From NCBI GenBank assembly GCA_002364005.1, contig DEXG01000004.1, positions 45,866 to 55,955 on the forward strand: a stretch of DNA of 10,090 bases, written 5' to 3'. Below, piece after piece: positions 1 to 6,761 of the stretch. This stretch comes from Phycisphaerales bacterium UBA3190. Its GTDB lineage: Bacteria > Planctomycetota > Phycisphaerae > Phycisphaerales > UBA1924. The notes under the pieces are model-generated. The model searched no databases. It saw only the letters and a list, made by a program, of their open reading frames with translations, and was not told the DNA's origin. The first letter of the stretch is position 1. The number at the start of each line of letters is the position of its first letter. The position numbers and the translations under genes were made by a program.

Positions 1-579
1 TGCGCGATCGTCTACCCCCGTGCAGGAAAGACGATCCTCCTCCTGCCAATCATCCTCCTGCTCACCTACATCAGTTTTTCGGTACTGAAGAAGTTCATCG
101 GGGAGGACATCAGCTTCGATCGACTCACCAACACGGAGAACACACGCGCGATCGCATGGAATAACCTCATCACGCAGGCCAAATCCAAGCCACTAACCGG
201 CGTGGGTATCGAGGAGAGCCAGAACAGCGAGAACAGCTGGCTCTACGGCTTCGCGAGCTATGGCATCGGTATGTTCGGGCTCCTGACCATCACCGGCGTT
301 ATGGCCATCTGGTACGAGTTAAAATGGCTCCGTCAGCGCTTCAGCATCGATCCGTACTACCGACCGATGCTCGACCTTTGCATGGCCGGGATCGCCATGT
401 ACTTCGCCGGCGCGGTGCTCGAGGGCTATATGATCTCCCGAGTCTCCGCATCGCTGTGCTTTATTCCCATCTACTGCAGCGCGGGCGCCATCATCGTCAA
501 GTTTGCGCTCGCACCCGACCAAAGCTACGAGTACGACGAGGAAGAGTGGGAATCATACGGCGAGGAGCTTCCGGCCTGA
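1..579 (+). CDS. O-antigen ligase/polymerase-like membrane protein, C-terminal part (5' end cut by window)
   Basis: The frame is open from the first base, and 192 residues are visible up to the TGA at 577-579, so the start lies outside the window. Four hydrophobic stretches, roughly residues 11-28, 88-103, 120-139 and 144-163 of the visible part, look like membrane helices. Between the first two lies a polar loop with the pattern typical of the O-antigen ligase/Wzy superfamily: Arg49-x3-Trp53, then Pro64-Leu-x-Gly-x-Gly69, then Asn78-Ser-Trp and a Gly-rich helix. Proteins of this family polymerise repeat units or ligate glycans to an acceptor on the periplasmic face of the inner membrane. The tail ends in an acidic, Glu/Tyr-rich stretch. 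The neighbouring glycosyltransferases and sugar-modifying enzymes support a polysaccharide role. It points towards the minus-strand operon and is not part of it. Wzy and WaaL functions cannot be told apart from this fragment. Confidence 0.75.
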   Translation, partial: CAIVYPRAGKTILLLPIILLLTYISFSVLKKFIGEDISFDRLTNTENTRAIAWNNLITQAKSKPLTGVGIEESQNSENSWLYGFASYGIGMFGLLTITGVMAIWYELKWLRQRFSIDPYYRPMLDLCMAGIAMYFAGAVLEGYMISRVSASLCFIPIYCSAGAIIVKFALAPDQSYEYDEEEWESYGEELPA

Positions 580-1021
580 GTTCCCCCGCGATTCTCTGCC
601 TCTCGTGTGCCGCGCCGATCAAGAGAACGCAGCCGGTGCCCCGTGAGAGTTCGTGCCATCGGATCCACTCCGGTCCGGCTCATCGCCAAGCAACAAGTCC
701 GCAAACAGATCCTCGCAGCGGACGCATCAAACCCTGCAGCGACCGAGCCTGTCGAGCATATGAGACAGTCGCTGTACTTCACCCTGTGGCGTCAGTGCCC
801 GTGCACGACGCAGGGCATGGCCACCGGAATCGGTCATACCCCGCCAATGAGATGGCGAGGCCGATGAGCTAAAAATGAGACGAGTATTCCAGGGTGAACC
901 GGATCGCTTCGGGTGTCGGTTCCGTCGAGGTTATCGACCGTACCGGCCGATTTCAGAATCGAAGGCACGAACTTGGGGATGAGTTTGATCGGCCGGGGCT
1001 GAATCTCTCCAACCAAGGGAC
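580..1021. other. Non-coding gap between convergent genes
   Basis: This 442-base stretch separates the stop of the ligase-like gene from the stop of the last minus-strand gene. Short open frames exist on both strands, for example plus 607-867 and minus 834-1016. Their translations are Arg/Pro/Ser-rich or featureless, match no family I know, and have no convincing ribosome-binding site. No tRNA-like fold, insertion-sequence end or remnant of a neighbouring gene was recognised. Both flanking genes end here, so transcription terminators would be expected. The only candidates are weak hairpins. Confidence 0.6.
943..996 (-). repeat. 9-bp inverted repeat, possible weak terminator of the minus-strand operon
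   Basis: CCGGCCGAT at 943-951 is exactly complementary to ATCGGCCGG at 988-996, with a 36-base spacer. An alternative small hairpin, CGATT-TCAG-AATCG at 948-961, overlaps the left arm. The structure starts about 25 bases beyond the TAG of the minus-strand sulfotransferase, where a terminator would sit. There is no T-run after it on either strand and the loop is long, so the terminator reading is only tentative. Confidence 0.2.
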
Positions 1022-1828
1022 CTAGTCGCAGCTCTTGACCCAGTCCCGGTCCTGTTCGTAACCCAGACGGATGAGCATATCACCCGCGAGGCGGTCAAAT
1101 GTCTCGGCGGCTTCGCGGGTGAAGTGGTTCTTCCAATCGCCAACCACACCCTTGCGGATGAAGGAGTTGCTGTCTTCCTGGCCAGGACGACGCCCTGTCA
1201 TCCGCTCCATCGAGAAGTTTTCGACGGCCCGCTCGACCCGCTCGGGCTCGATCTCATGCCCAAGACCTTGGAGCAATCGCGTCATCGCCCCCACACAGTC
1301 ACTCCGGAGGTCTTCGTACCGGATGTACTGAACACCCGGGCGCTCGAACCACCCGTTGATATGCTCGGTCCAGTTCTCTTTGCTTCCGAGCGGGTTGGCA
1401 AAGAGATGCTCGATGTACTTGCTCAGATGCGTGCTGATATCGCTCAAATCCGCGTCGGCGCCCAACAGGTTCTTCATGCGATCAATCGATCGGTTTGGGT
1501 GCGCGTTGTTGGGGGTTACAGACGGGCGTGTGCTGTGGAAATAGAACGAAACGACCACATCTCTCCCGTCACGCAACAGGTAGGTCGTGTTCGATAGCTT
1601 TGGGTGATAACTCCAGTGCCCATGCACCACCGATGGCATCGCCACCGGCAGACGCGAATATTGCACGAATGGCACACGCAGGCAGTCAGCAAGCATGCGA
1701 CAGAGCCAAGTCCCGCCCGACTTGGGATACTCGACGAGCGGATACATCGGGATCGACTTCCCATACCGAATCGCGATTTGTCGGGTAGCCAGGTTGGAGA
1801 CCCGCTGCATCATCATTGTGGCCGACAT
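1022..1828 (-). CDS. PAPS-dependent sulfotransferase (Sulfotransfer_1 type)
   Basis: The predicted enzyme transfers sulfate from PAPS to a hydroxyl, here most likely on a sugar of the polysaccharide or its lipid-linked precursor. The 268-residue protein carries the full set of classical cytosolic-sulfotransferase motifs. The 5'-phosphosulfate loop YPKSGGTWL is at residues 34-42. The 3'-phosphate site is YLLRDGRDVVVSFYFH at 83-98, with Arg86 and Ser94 eight residues apart as in the family. YEDL is at 171-174 and the C-terminal RKGVVGDWKNHFT is at 225-237. The frame could begin nine codons earlier at TTG 1855. The ATG at 1828 is preferred because it overlaps the upstream TGA (TGATG) and has GGGAGG nine bases before it. 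It is the last gene of the minus-strand operon. The acceptor cannot be told from sequence. Confidence 0.9.
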   Translation of the reverse strand: MSATMMMQRVSNLATRQIAIRYGKSIPMYPLVEYPKSGGTWLCRMLADCLRVPFVQYSRLPVAMPSVVHGHWSYHPKLSNTTYLLRDGRDVVVSFYFHSTRPSVTPNNAHPNRSIDRMKNLLGADADLSDISTHLSKYIEHLFANPLGSKENWTEHINGWFERPGVQYIRYEDLRSDCVGAMTRLLQGLGHEIEPERVERAVENFSMERMTGRRPGQEDSNSFIRKGVVGDWKNHFTREAAETFDRLAGDMLIRLGYEQDRDWVKSCD

Positions 1829-2994
1829 CAGGATCCGCCTCCCTGCGAAAGACAACGCTCGTACATATCGCGATACTGCTGGCGCACGCGGTCAACGGTC
1901 ATTTCTTTGTAAACCCACGCCCGCCCGGCCTGCCCCATCGCGTGCGTGCGATCAAGGTCGCCCAGTATTTCCCCGAGCGAATCGGCAAACGCCTCGGGCG
2001 TGTTCTCAGCGATCACCCCCCCGCCCGAGCCCTCGATCTCGGGCCAGGTGTCGGTGCCCTTGGTCGTCAGCACAAGCGTGCCGGAGGCGAGCGCCTCGAA
2101 AAACACAAAGCCGAAGTTCTCCTGGCTGGTGGGCAGAGCGAAGACATCGCAGGCCTCCAGCAGCGCAACCTTGGCCAATCCCGTAGCAAAGCCAAGGAAG
2201 TAGGTCTGCGCCTCGATGCCCTCTGACTGGGCGAGGGATTTCATCTCTTTGACATACGGCTCATCCCCGGTACCCGCGATGACAAGCTGGTGATCAACGC
2301 CCTTGGCGTGAAGCAAGGCCGAGGCCCTGATCAGGCGATCGACACCCTTCTTGTAGTTGATGCGGCTCAGGAACAGCACCTTGGGCTTCACCCGGTCAAG
2401 CTCGCTGAAAGTCTCATACGCCAGCTCGGTGTCCGGGAGCGATTCATACTCGCCCAGATCGAACGGCAGGGGCACCGAAACACCCTTGGCTCGATCGAAC
2501 CACTTGGATGCCTGATCGAGCTCGGCCTGAGCCGTGCAATGCACCACCGTCGCGTTCTTGAGCAGGTGCCGTCCCCAGGTCTTCATGTAGAAGACCTTCT
2601 TGAGCCGACGCTGCGACATGCACCAGTCGTCGAGCATGCCGTGGACACTAAGAACGAAGGGCTTGCCCAGTTCGGCGCAGAGCTTGGCGATCTGTGGGTT
2701 GGCGGGGTTCCACATGGAATGCATGTGCAGGACATCGCAGTCGCTGATGATCTGGCGCATCTGCTGGAGCTGCGACGGGTTGAGCGTCATGCCCCGCCCG
2801 GGCGTGCCTTTGAGGTGATGCACACGCACCGAACCACCCTGGCCTTGCTGCCACTCATCGGGAACCCCGGAGGGGTCCATGGTTGCAAGAAAAATCTCAT
2901 CGGTTTGCACGCCCATCGATACAAGATCGAGCACGGCTTTGACCACGCCACCCTCTTCCAAACGCATCGTGGATTTGTAGTGCAGTATCTTCAT
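1828..2994 (-). CDS. Glycosyltransferase family 4 (GT-B fold)
   Basis: This 388-residue protein is of normal length for a retaining GT4 enzyme, which transfers a sugar from a nucleotide sugar to a growing lipid-linked oligosaccharide at the cytoplasmic membrane. The N-terminal half holds the acceptor-side Rossmann domain, with a Gly-rich segment at about 15-18 and SVHGMLDDW at 116-124, a pattern seen in polysaccharide GT4 proteins. The C-terminal half has the donor domain: VLFLSRINYKKGVDRL at 206-221, the diagnostic E-x7-E with Glu292 and Glu300 in ENFGFVFFE, and the following ALASGTLVL segment. The ATG at 2994 overlaps the previous gene's TGA by four bases (ATGA), with a weak GGTGA nine bases upstream. 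The stop shares one base with the next start. Sugar donor and linkage are unknown. Confidence 0.92.
   Translation of the reverse strand: MKILHYKSTMRLEEGGVVKAVLDLVSMGVQTDEIFLATMDPSGVPDEWQQGQGGSVRVHHLKGTPGRGMTLNPSQLQQMRQIISDCDVLHMHSMWNPANPQIAKLCAELGKPFVLSVHGMLDDWCMSQRRLKKVFYMKTWGRHLLKNATVVHCTAQAELDQASKWFDRAKGVSVPLPFDLGEYESLPDTELAYETFSELDRVKPKVLFLSRINYKKGVDRLIRASALLHAKGVDHQLVIAGTGDEPYVKEMKSLAQSEGIEAQTYFLGFATGLAKVALLEACDVFALPTSQENFGFVFFEALASGTLVLTTKGTDTWPEIEGSGGGVIAENTPEAFADSLGEILGDLDRTHAMGQAGRAWVYKEMTVDRVRQQYRDMYERCLSQGGGS
1838..1843 (-). promoter_or_regulatory. Ribosome-binding site deciding the start of the sulfotransferase at 1828
   Basis: On the minus strand GGGAGG lies nine bases before the ATG at 1828. 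It is inside the coding sequence if the upstream TTG (1855) is taken as the start. Together with the TGATG stop/start overlap it argues for the ATG. Confidence 0.6.
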
Positions 2995-3989
2995 GATGTG
3001 TGATCACCGTGTATGGGCATGCTTTCCGTCAGGCATTCTACAGTCGTTTCGAGGGGAAGGGCACGTCCCACGAAGCCAAATCGCTGTTGGTATTCATTGA
3101 AACGGTGCATCATGTCCGTGGGCAGACGGAGCGGCTCACCCGCGTGGCTCCGCTCTTCCCCAATCAACGACGCGGCCTGCTCAAGCCACTCGTCGTTGGC
3201 ATCGATACCGAAGTGTTGCGCGATGCGGGCGCACACCGCTTCAGGGCTGGCCGTGAGTTGAGCGTAGGACACCTCAAGGAGGCGTTCACCCAGCGATTCC
3301 CGATGACGGTCGACCTCTTCAAGACTCACGAGCCATTCATACGCGCCGCGTTGGGTGTGTGATTGCAGCTGATCAACCTCATGCGGGAAGTACCCCCGAG
3401 CGGGCCCCTCGGTTGAGAGCGCCCGCCATTTGGCATTGCGCTCGCCCCACCACTGGTTGTAGTTCGGCTTGAACGCGAGCTTGTAGTCGCCGCGTGTCGC
3501 GATCCGTTCGATGGATCGAACCACATCGATGCCATCGCGCACGATGTGAATCACCCGCGCGTCGGGTTCTACGCACTGAACCCACCCGAGTCGGCAGGCG
3601 TTGTGGGGAAGCTTCTCGACGACGATCTTGTGACGCCCCCCATCGCCAGAACGGGCGAGAACTGTCTCATAGCGGCTCTTGGCACGGTCGGTCAGGTCTT
3701 CCCTGTCGAAGAACCATTGGGCCTGGGCGGGGTTTGTGAACAGCCCGTTGACATCCAGCCTCGGATCGATGACCGTCCACATGTTGTAGGGCTCATAGAG
3801 GTAATGCACATCCGGGTGCAGGGCAAGCATCCGCCCGAGGATGGTCGTGCCCGACCGACCACAACCGACGATGAATCGAACAGGCAGGCGGTGCTTCTCG
3901 TGCCTTGGAAGATGCGCCCGCGCACGAGCCAGCACGAACTCACTCCTGAGCTTGGCGTGGCGGGCAAAGGCGAGCAAGGGCTTACGCAT
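2991..3989 (-). CDS. Sulfotransferase (Sulfotransfer_3-like P-loop family)
   Basis: The predicted protein is 332 residues. The PAPS 5'-phosphosulfate loop GCGRSGTTIL is at residues 42-51, followed by LHPDVHYLYEPYNMW, a common arrangement in bacterial sulfotransferases. The 3'-phosphate element HIVRDGIDVVRS is at 148-159, with Arg151 and Ser159 in the family spacing. It is clearly different from the sulfotransferase at 1022-1828: the P-loop variant differs, the spacing between the two sites is longer and the C-terminal RKGxxGDW motif is missing. The two probably sulfate different positions, which is inference. The frame extends up to GTG 4016. I chose the ATG at 3989 because it has a G-rich stretch (minus-strand 3999-3994) four bases before it and gives an 8-base overlap with the preceding stop. 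The choice is not certain, and the longer form would be 341 residues. Confidence 0.88.
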   Translation of the reverse strand: MRKPLLAFARHAKLRSEFVLARARAHLPRHEKHRLPVRFIVGCGRSGTTILGRMLALHPDVHYLYEPYNMWTVIDPRLDVNGLFTNPAQAQWFFDREDLTDRAKSRYETVLARSGDGGRHKIVVEKLPHNACRLGWVQCVEPDARVIHIVRDGIDVVRSIERIATRGDYKLAFKPNYNQWWGERNAKWRALSTEGPARGYFPHEVDQLQSHTQRGAYEWLVSLEEVDRHRESLGERLLEVSYAQLTASPEAVCARIAQHFGIDANDEWLEQAASLIGEERSHAGEPLRLPTDMMHRFNEYQQRFGFVGRALPLETTVECLTESMPIHGDHTS

Positions 3990-4881
3990 CTCGCCCCCCG
4001 TGGCTCTTTGAGCCACCAGACTCGCCCCGATCGGCGGCTACCAGATCGGGCCGTTTGAGCTCGCGCACCTTCAGCACGATCATATATTCGTACATCGCCT
4101 GGAGTCGGCAGTAGGTCCACCCCGCTCGACCATCGAGGAAGCCGCGCCCCAGCACATACATGTAGAAAAACTTGAGCAGCGGTCGGCACGGCATGCGGAA
4201 CGAGATGTTCTTGAGCTCCAGCCGACGCGTGTTGCGATCGCCCGACAGCAGGTTCCCCAGCTTCACCGGGTGCTCGGCCAGCGCCTTCATGGTCTCGTTG
4301 GCCTCGTAGGTCGAATAGCGGTTATGGCGCTCGATCCACTCGCGGATGCCCTTGGAGAAGTTGTAGTGGATGAAGTGCTCGCGCAGGTAACCCACCTCGC
4401 CGTCGACAATCGGGACCGGGTTGGCATCGCGGGCGAAGCGGATCTTGGGCGGCTGGAAGAACCGCATTATGTTGCCCGGGGGCATCGCGTGTTTGAGCCA
4501 TCGCCCCTTGTAGATGTTCTTGCGGCCGCTGTAATACGCGACCGGGTCGTTCTTCTCAACCGACTTGCTTCCTGATTCCCAGTCGGCGGCAATCTTCTCA
4601 ATCTCAGCGCGAAGCTCGGGGGTCATGCGTTCGTCGGCATCGAGATAGAACACCCAGCGATGCTTGAACTCGATGTGCTCCATCGCCCAGTTCTGATGGT
4701 TCCCACGCCCGTCGTAAGGCCGCTCGAACCACCGAGCACCCGCGGCCTCGCTGATCTCGCGCGTGCGATCCGTCGAGAGCGAATCGAGCACCACGATGTC
4801 GTCGGCCCACGACACGGACTCAAGCAGCCCGGGGAGGTTCTGCTCTTCATTGAGCGTCTGGATGAAGATAGAGATCGTCAT
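3982..4881 (-). CDS. Glycosyltransferase family 2 (WaaE/KdtX-like)
   Basis: A 299-residue inverting GT2 protein of the kind that adds glucose or a related hexose to lipopolysaccharide core or exopolysaccharide. The N-terminus IFIQTLNEEQNL at 5-16 and WADDIVVLDSLSTDRT at 25-40 give the nucleotide-binding start of a GT-A fold. The metal-binding DxD is in FYLDADER (Asp81, Asp83). The segment RMTPELRAEI after it, and the later GRWLKHAMPPGNIMRFF and EHFIHYNF, match the architecture of the WaaE-like subgroup. No membrane segment is obvious, although the C-terminal stretch around 236-270 is aromatic-rich and may associate with the membrane. The ATG at 4881 overlaps the previous TGA by four bases, with GGGAG six bases upstream. 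Donor and acceptor are unknown. Confidence 0.92.
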   Translation of the reverse strand: MTISIFIQTLNEEQNLPGLLESVSWADDIVVLDSLSTDRTREISEAAGARWFERPYDGRGNHQNWAMEHIEFKHRWVFYLDADERMTPELRAEIEKIAADWESGSKSVEKNDPVAYYSGRKNIYKGRWLKHAMPPGNIMRFFQPPKIRFARDANPVPIVDGEVGYLREHFIHYNFSKGIREWIERHNRYSTYEANETMKALAEHPVKLGNLLSGDRNTRRLELKNISFRMPCRPLLKFFYMYVLGRGFLDGRAGWTYCRLQAMYEYMIVLKVRELKRPDLVAADRGESGGSKSHGGRDA

Positions 4882-5444
4882 ACGGCGCTCCCGGCTTGAT
4901 CATCGTCTTTCATCACCCGGTCACGGACGGGCTTGGCGGGACTGCCCACACAGACCTTCCATGCGGGGAGATCGCTGAACACGCTCGAACGAGCACCAAC
5001 AACCGATTCTTCACCGATCGTCACCCCCGGGGCCACAAACACATCGGCGGCGATCCAAGTCCCTGCCCCGATCGTGATCGGCATCGGGATCAGCGGCCGC
5101 TTGCGCAGCTCAAAGTCGTGCGTCGCACCGCAGAGGTAGCTGTACTGACTCACCACCACCCGATCACCCAGGGTAATGCGCTCAACGCAGTAACAATCAA
5201 CATCATCGGCGATCGTTGCCCGCTCGCCCATCGTCAGGTTCCAGGGTGCCCAGATCTTGGCTCTGGGATACACGCGTGCGCTTGGATGAAGATCGGCGCC
5301 GTAGAGGCGGAGCAGCATGTTCCGCCAGCCGTGCATCGGGCGCGGGCTGAATCGGAACAGCGTCGCCTGGATCGTACCCCAGAGCAGACGCATCGCGCGG
5401 TTCTTGGTGCTGTGTGGATGGGGCTTGCTCACGTGGCGCGTCAA
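4878..5444 (-). CDS. WcaF-like left-handed beta-helix acyltransferase, TTG start
   Basis: The 188-residue protein resembles the WcaF/NodL/maltose-acetyltransferase group, which moves an acetyl group from acetyl-CoA to a sugar hydroxyl. After a basic N-terminal tail and an amphipathic segment (18-50, as in WcaF), residues 51-172 show hexapeptide-type repeats: ADLHPSARVYPRAKI, ITLGDRVVVSQ, VFVAPGVTIGEESVVGARS. The catalytic histidine is His109 in CGATHDF, and the helix ends in VGSPAKPV (166-173), the usual closing motif. The start is TTG at 5444, supported by AAGGAG seven bases upstream and a four-base TTGA overlap with the previous stop. An internal ATG at 5393 (residue 18) would cut only the tail. 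It is third of three related acyltransferases in the operon. Confidence 0.88.
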   Translation of the reverse strand: MTRHVSKPHPHSTKNRAMRLLWGTIQATLFRFSPRPMHGWRNMLLRLYGADLHPSARVYPRAKIWAPWNLTMGERATIADDVDCYCVERITLGDRVVVSQYSYLCGATHDFELRKRPLIPMPITIGAGTWIAADVFVAPGVTIGEESVVGARSSVFSDLPAWKVCVGSPAKPVRDRVMKDDDQAGSAV

Positions 5445-5974
5445 GACCTGACTCCTTGGTATTCACGCTCGCGTCGGGATCGTGCGGGTTGGCCCGTCGC
5501 GATCGTCCATCGATCAACCGAATCGCTCACCACCGACCGGGCACCGACGAGAACACCGTTCGGAACCGAAACACCACCGACAACAACACTCTCCGTCGCG
5601 ATCCACACATCGTCCCCAATTTCAATGGGCATGGGACATTCCTGGGTCCCCACCCTTTGCGAGCTTGTGAGGAAGCAGTACTGACTCACGACAGTTCTGT
5701 CGCCGATGCGCACCGGGGCGCACGCCCAGATCGTCGCACCCTCGCCAATCGAGCTCTTTCGGCCCATGGTCAGGTTCCAGGGCTCACTGATGCGTACGCC
5801 GCCACGGACCCTGGAAGTCGGATCGAGCCGAGCACCGAACCCCATGAGCACCGCGCGGCGAAAACGGTATGCGGGACTCGGGATCAGCCTGTATACGGTA
5901 CAGGAGACAAATCGCCAGAGAGCGGATCGGAGGCCCCTGCGCGGGTGCGTGTATGGCGATAGCAAACGAGTCAT
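5441..5974 (-). CDS. WcaF-like hexapeptide acyltransferase homologue lacking the catalytic THD motif
   Basis: A 177-residue paralogue of the flanking acyltransferases. It keeps the amphipathic N-terminus (14-48), the EPWNLTMG element (64-71), the SQYCFL segment (97-102), IEIGDDVWIA (117-126) and a degenerate closing GQPARS (161-166). Where its neighbours have CGATHDF or CAGTHDY, this protein reads FLTSSQRVGTQECPMP (101-116). The Thr-His-Asp is gone and the loop is about four residues shorter than in the 4878-5444 protein. The His is the general base in characterised sugar acetyltransferases, so this protein may be inactive, work through another residue, or form mixed trimers with its neighbours. 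The frame is intact, so it is not an obvious pseudogene. The ATG at 5974 overlaps the previous TGA by four bases, with a weak AGGGCGG upstream. Confidence 0.8.
   Translation of the reverse strand: MTRLLSPYTHPRRGLRSALWRFVSCTVYRLIPSPAYRFRRAVLMGFGARLDPTSRVRGGVRISEPWNLTMGRKSSIGEGATIWACAPVRIGDRTVVSQYCFLTSSQRVGTQECPMPIEIGDDVWIATESVVVGGVSVPNGVLVGARSVVSDSVDRWTIATGQPARSRREREYQGVRS
5452..5457 (-). promoter_or_regulatory. Strong Shine-Dalgarno (AAGGAG) supporting a TTG start
   Basis: The minus strand reads AAGGAG at 5457-5452, then seven bases, then TTG at 5444. This is one of the best ribosome-binding sites in the window. It sits inside the end of the upstream gene, which makes the unusual start codon credible. 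Confidence 0.6.
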
Positions 5975-6570
5975 GCCGGAACCGCCCTGGCGTGCTCACT
6001 TGCGCCCGAGACCGGCTTCGCGGGGTTGCCGATATACACGCATCCTTCCTCGGAGTTTGAGTACATCGCGCTGCGGGGCTCGAGCACCGTACCGTCCGCG
6101 AGGATGATGCTCGGTGCTACGAAGGCCGCGATCCCGATCAAACAATCCTTGCCGATACTGATCGGCTCCCTGAGGAGCGTGAACGCCGGACTGGTGTAGT
6201 CATGCGTTCCGGCACAGATATGAGCTAATGGCCCGATCTCGCTGCGCTCCCCAACCGTAATCGTACCGAGCGCGTAGAGAATCGCGCGTTCGTACACGAC
6301 GACGCCTTGGCCCAAATCGATGTTCCAAGGGATGATGACCTTGACGCTCGGATGAACCCGCACCCCCCGCCCAACGCGTGCCCCGAAGCAGCGGAGAAGA
6401 AACCGCCGAAAGCCCCAGGCGGGAGTCGGCGAATACCGCCAGAGCGTGACCTCAACGACCGCCCAGAGCAAGCGGAGCACCTTGGCCTTGGTAGACCAGG
6501 GCGATTTCCGTGGCGGTTCATCGACCCGCGGCGGGGCCTCTGTATTCGGGTTGGGTTCGTGTGAATTCAT
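5971..6570 (-). CDS. WcaF-like left-handed beta-helix acyltransferase, first gene of the minus operon
   Basis: A 199-residue protein of the WcaF family, predicted to O-acetylate a sugar using acetyl-CoA. A Pro/Glu-rich hydrophilic extension covers residues 1-28. The amphipathic segment LRLLWAVVEVTLWRYSPT follows (32-49), then PWNIDLG (81-87) and hexapeptide-like turns. The catalytic motif CAGTHDY has His123. The end motif IGNPAKPV (180-187) is well conserved. WcaF proteins are usually about 180 residues, so the excess is the N-terminal tail. The ATG at 6570 has no recognisable Shine-Dalgarno; a GTG near residue 31 is the next alternative but would remove conserved sequence close by. It is the first gene after the divergent control region, and the following gene starts within its stop codon (ATGA). 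Confidence 0.88.
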   Translation of the reverse strand: MNSHEPNPNTEAPPRVDEPPRKSPWSTKAKVLRLLWAVVEVTLWRYSPTPAWGFRRFLLRCFGARVGRGVRVHPSVKVIIPWNIDLGQGVVVYERAILYALGTITVGERSEIGPLAHICAGTHDYTSPAFTLLREPISIGKDCLIGIAAFVAPSIILADGTVLEPRSAMYSNSEEGCVYIGNPAKPVSGASEHARAVPA

Positions 6571-6761
6571 GGGGATTTACAGGGTAGGGGTTCACCACAC
6601 TCAACACCCTCTCTACTATCGGCCTGCTGAATAGTTCGATCAAACCAATTCCAAACCCCGCAGCACGATTCGATCTTGACAACCTCCTGAACCGACTGGC
6701 GTGAGGGTCCTATTGGGCCGATATCGCTCCCAAACACATCCCCTCCTCTGCAGCGAGTACC
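6571..6761. promoter_or_regulatory. Divergent intergenic region controlling both operons
   Basis: These 191 bases separate the first genes of the two divergent operons, so both promoters should lie here. A candidate minus-strand promoter is listed separately. ACTAT at 6615-6619 and ATAGT at 6631-6635 form a 5-bp inverted repeat with an 11-base spacer, overlapping that promoter; it could be an operator half-site pair or chance. A perfect TTGACA occurs on the plus strand at 6676-6681, but no matching -10 box lies at 16-18 bases. Neither flanking start codon has a clear Shine-Dalgarno site. No open frame confined to this region is convincing. Confidence 0.55.
6615..6643 (-). promoter_or_regulatory. 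Candidate sigma-70-type promoter for the minus-strand operon
   Basis: On the minus strand TTGATC (6643-6638) and GATAGT (6620-6615) are separated by exactly 17 bases. Each matches the consensus at four of six positions. Transcription would start near 6608, giving a leader of roughly 40 bases before the ATG at 6570. The match is modest and such pairs arise by chance. Confidence 0.3.

Noticed and set aside
607..867. A small plus-strand frame of 86 codons in the convergent gap
   Set aside because: It starts at GTG without a ribosome-binding site, has an Arg-rich composition and resembles no known family.
834..1016. A 60-codon minus-strand frame just downstream of the last sulfotransferase
   Set aside because: No Shine-Dalgarno, no recognisable domain, and it reads through the inverted repeat; chance is the simpler explanation.
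1829..1855. TTG start for the sulfotransferase, nine codons upstream
   Set aside because: The ATG at 1828 has GGGAGG at nine bases and a TGATG coupling, while the TTG has neither.
2290..3003. A 237-codon open frame on the plus strand
   Set aside because: It is antisense to the GT4 gene with the E-x7-E motif; long antisense frames are common in GC-rich coding DNA.
4896..5684. A 262-codon open frame on the plus strand
   Set aside because: It runs across two minus-strand acyltransferase genes whose hexapeptide repeats are unmistakable, and its translation is His/Arg/Pro/Thr-rich without motifs.
6676..6681. Perfect TTGACA as a -35 box for the pyruvyl transferase operon
   Set aside because: No -10-like hexamer lies 16-18 bases downstream; the nearest, TATTGG at 6711, is 29 bases away.
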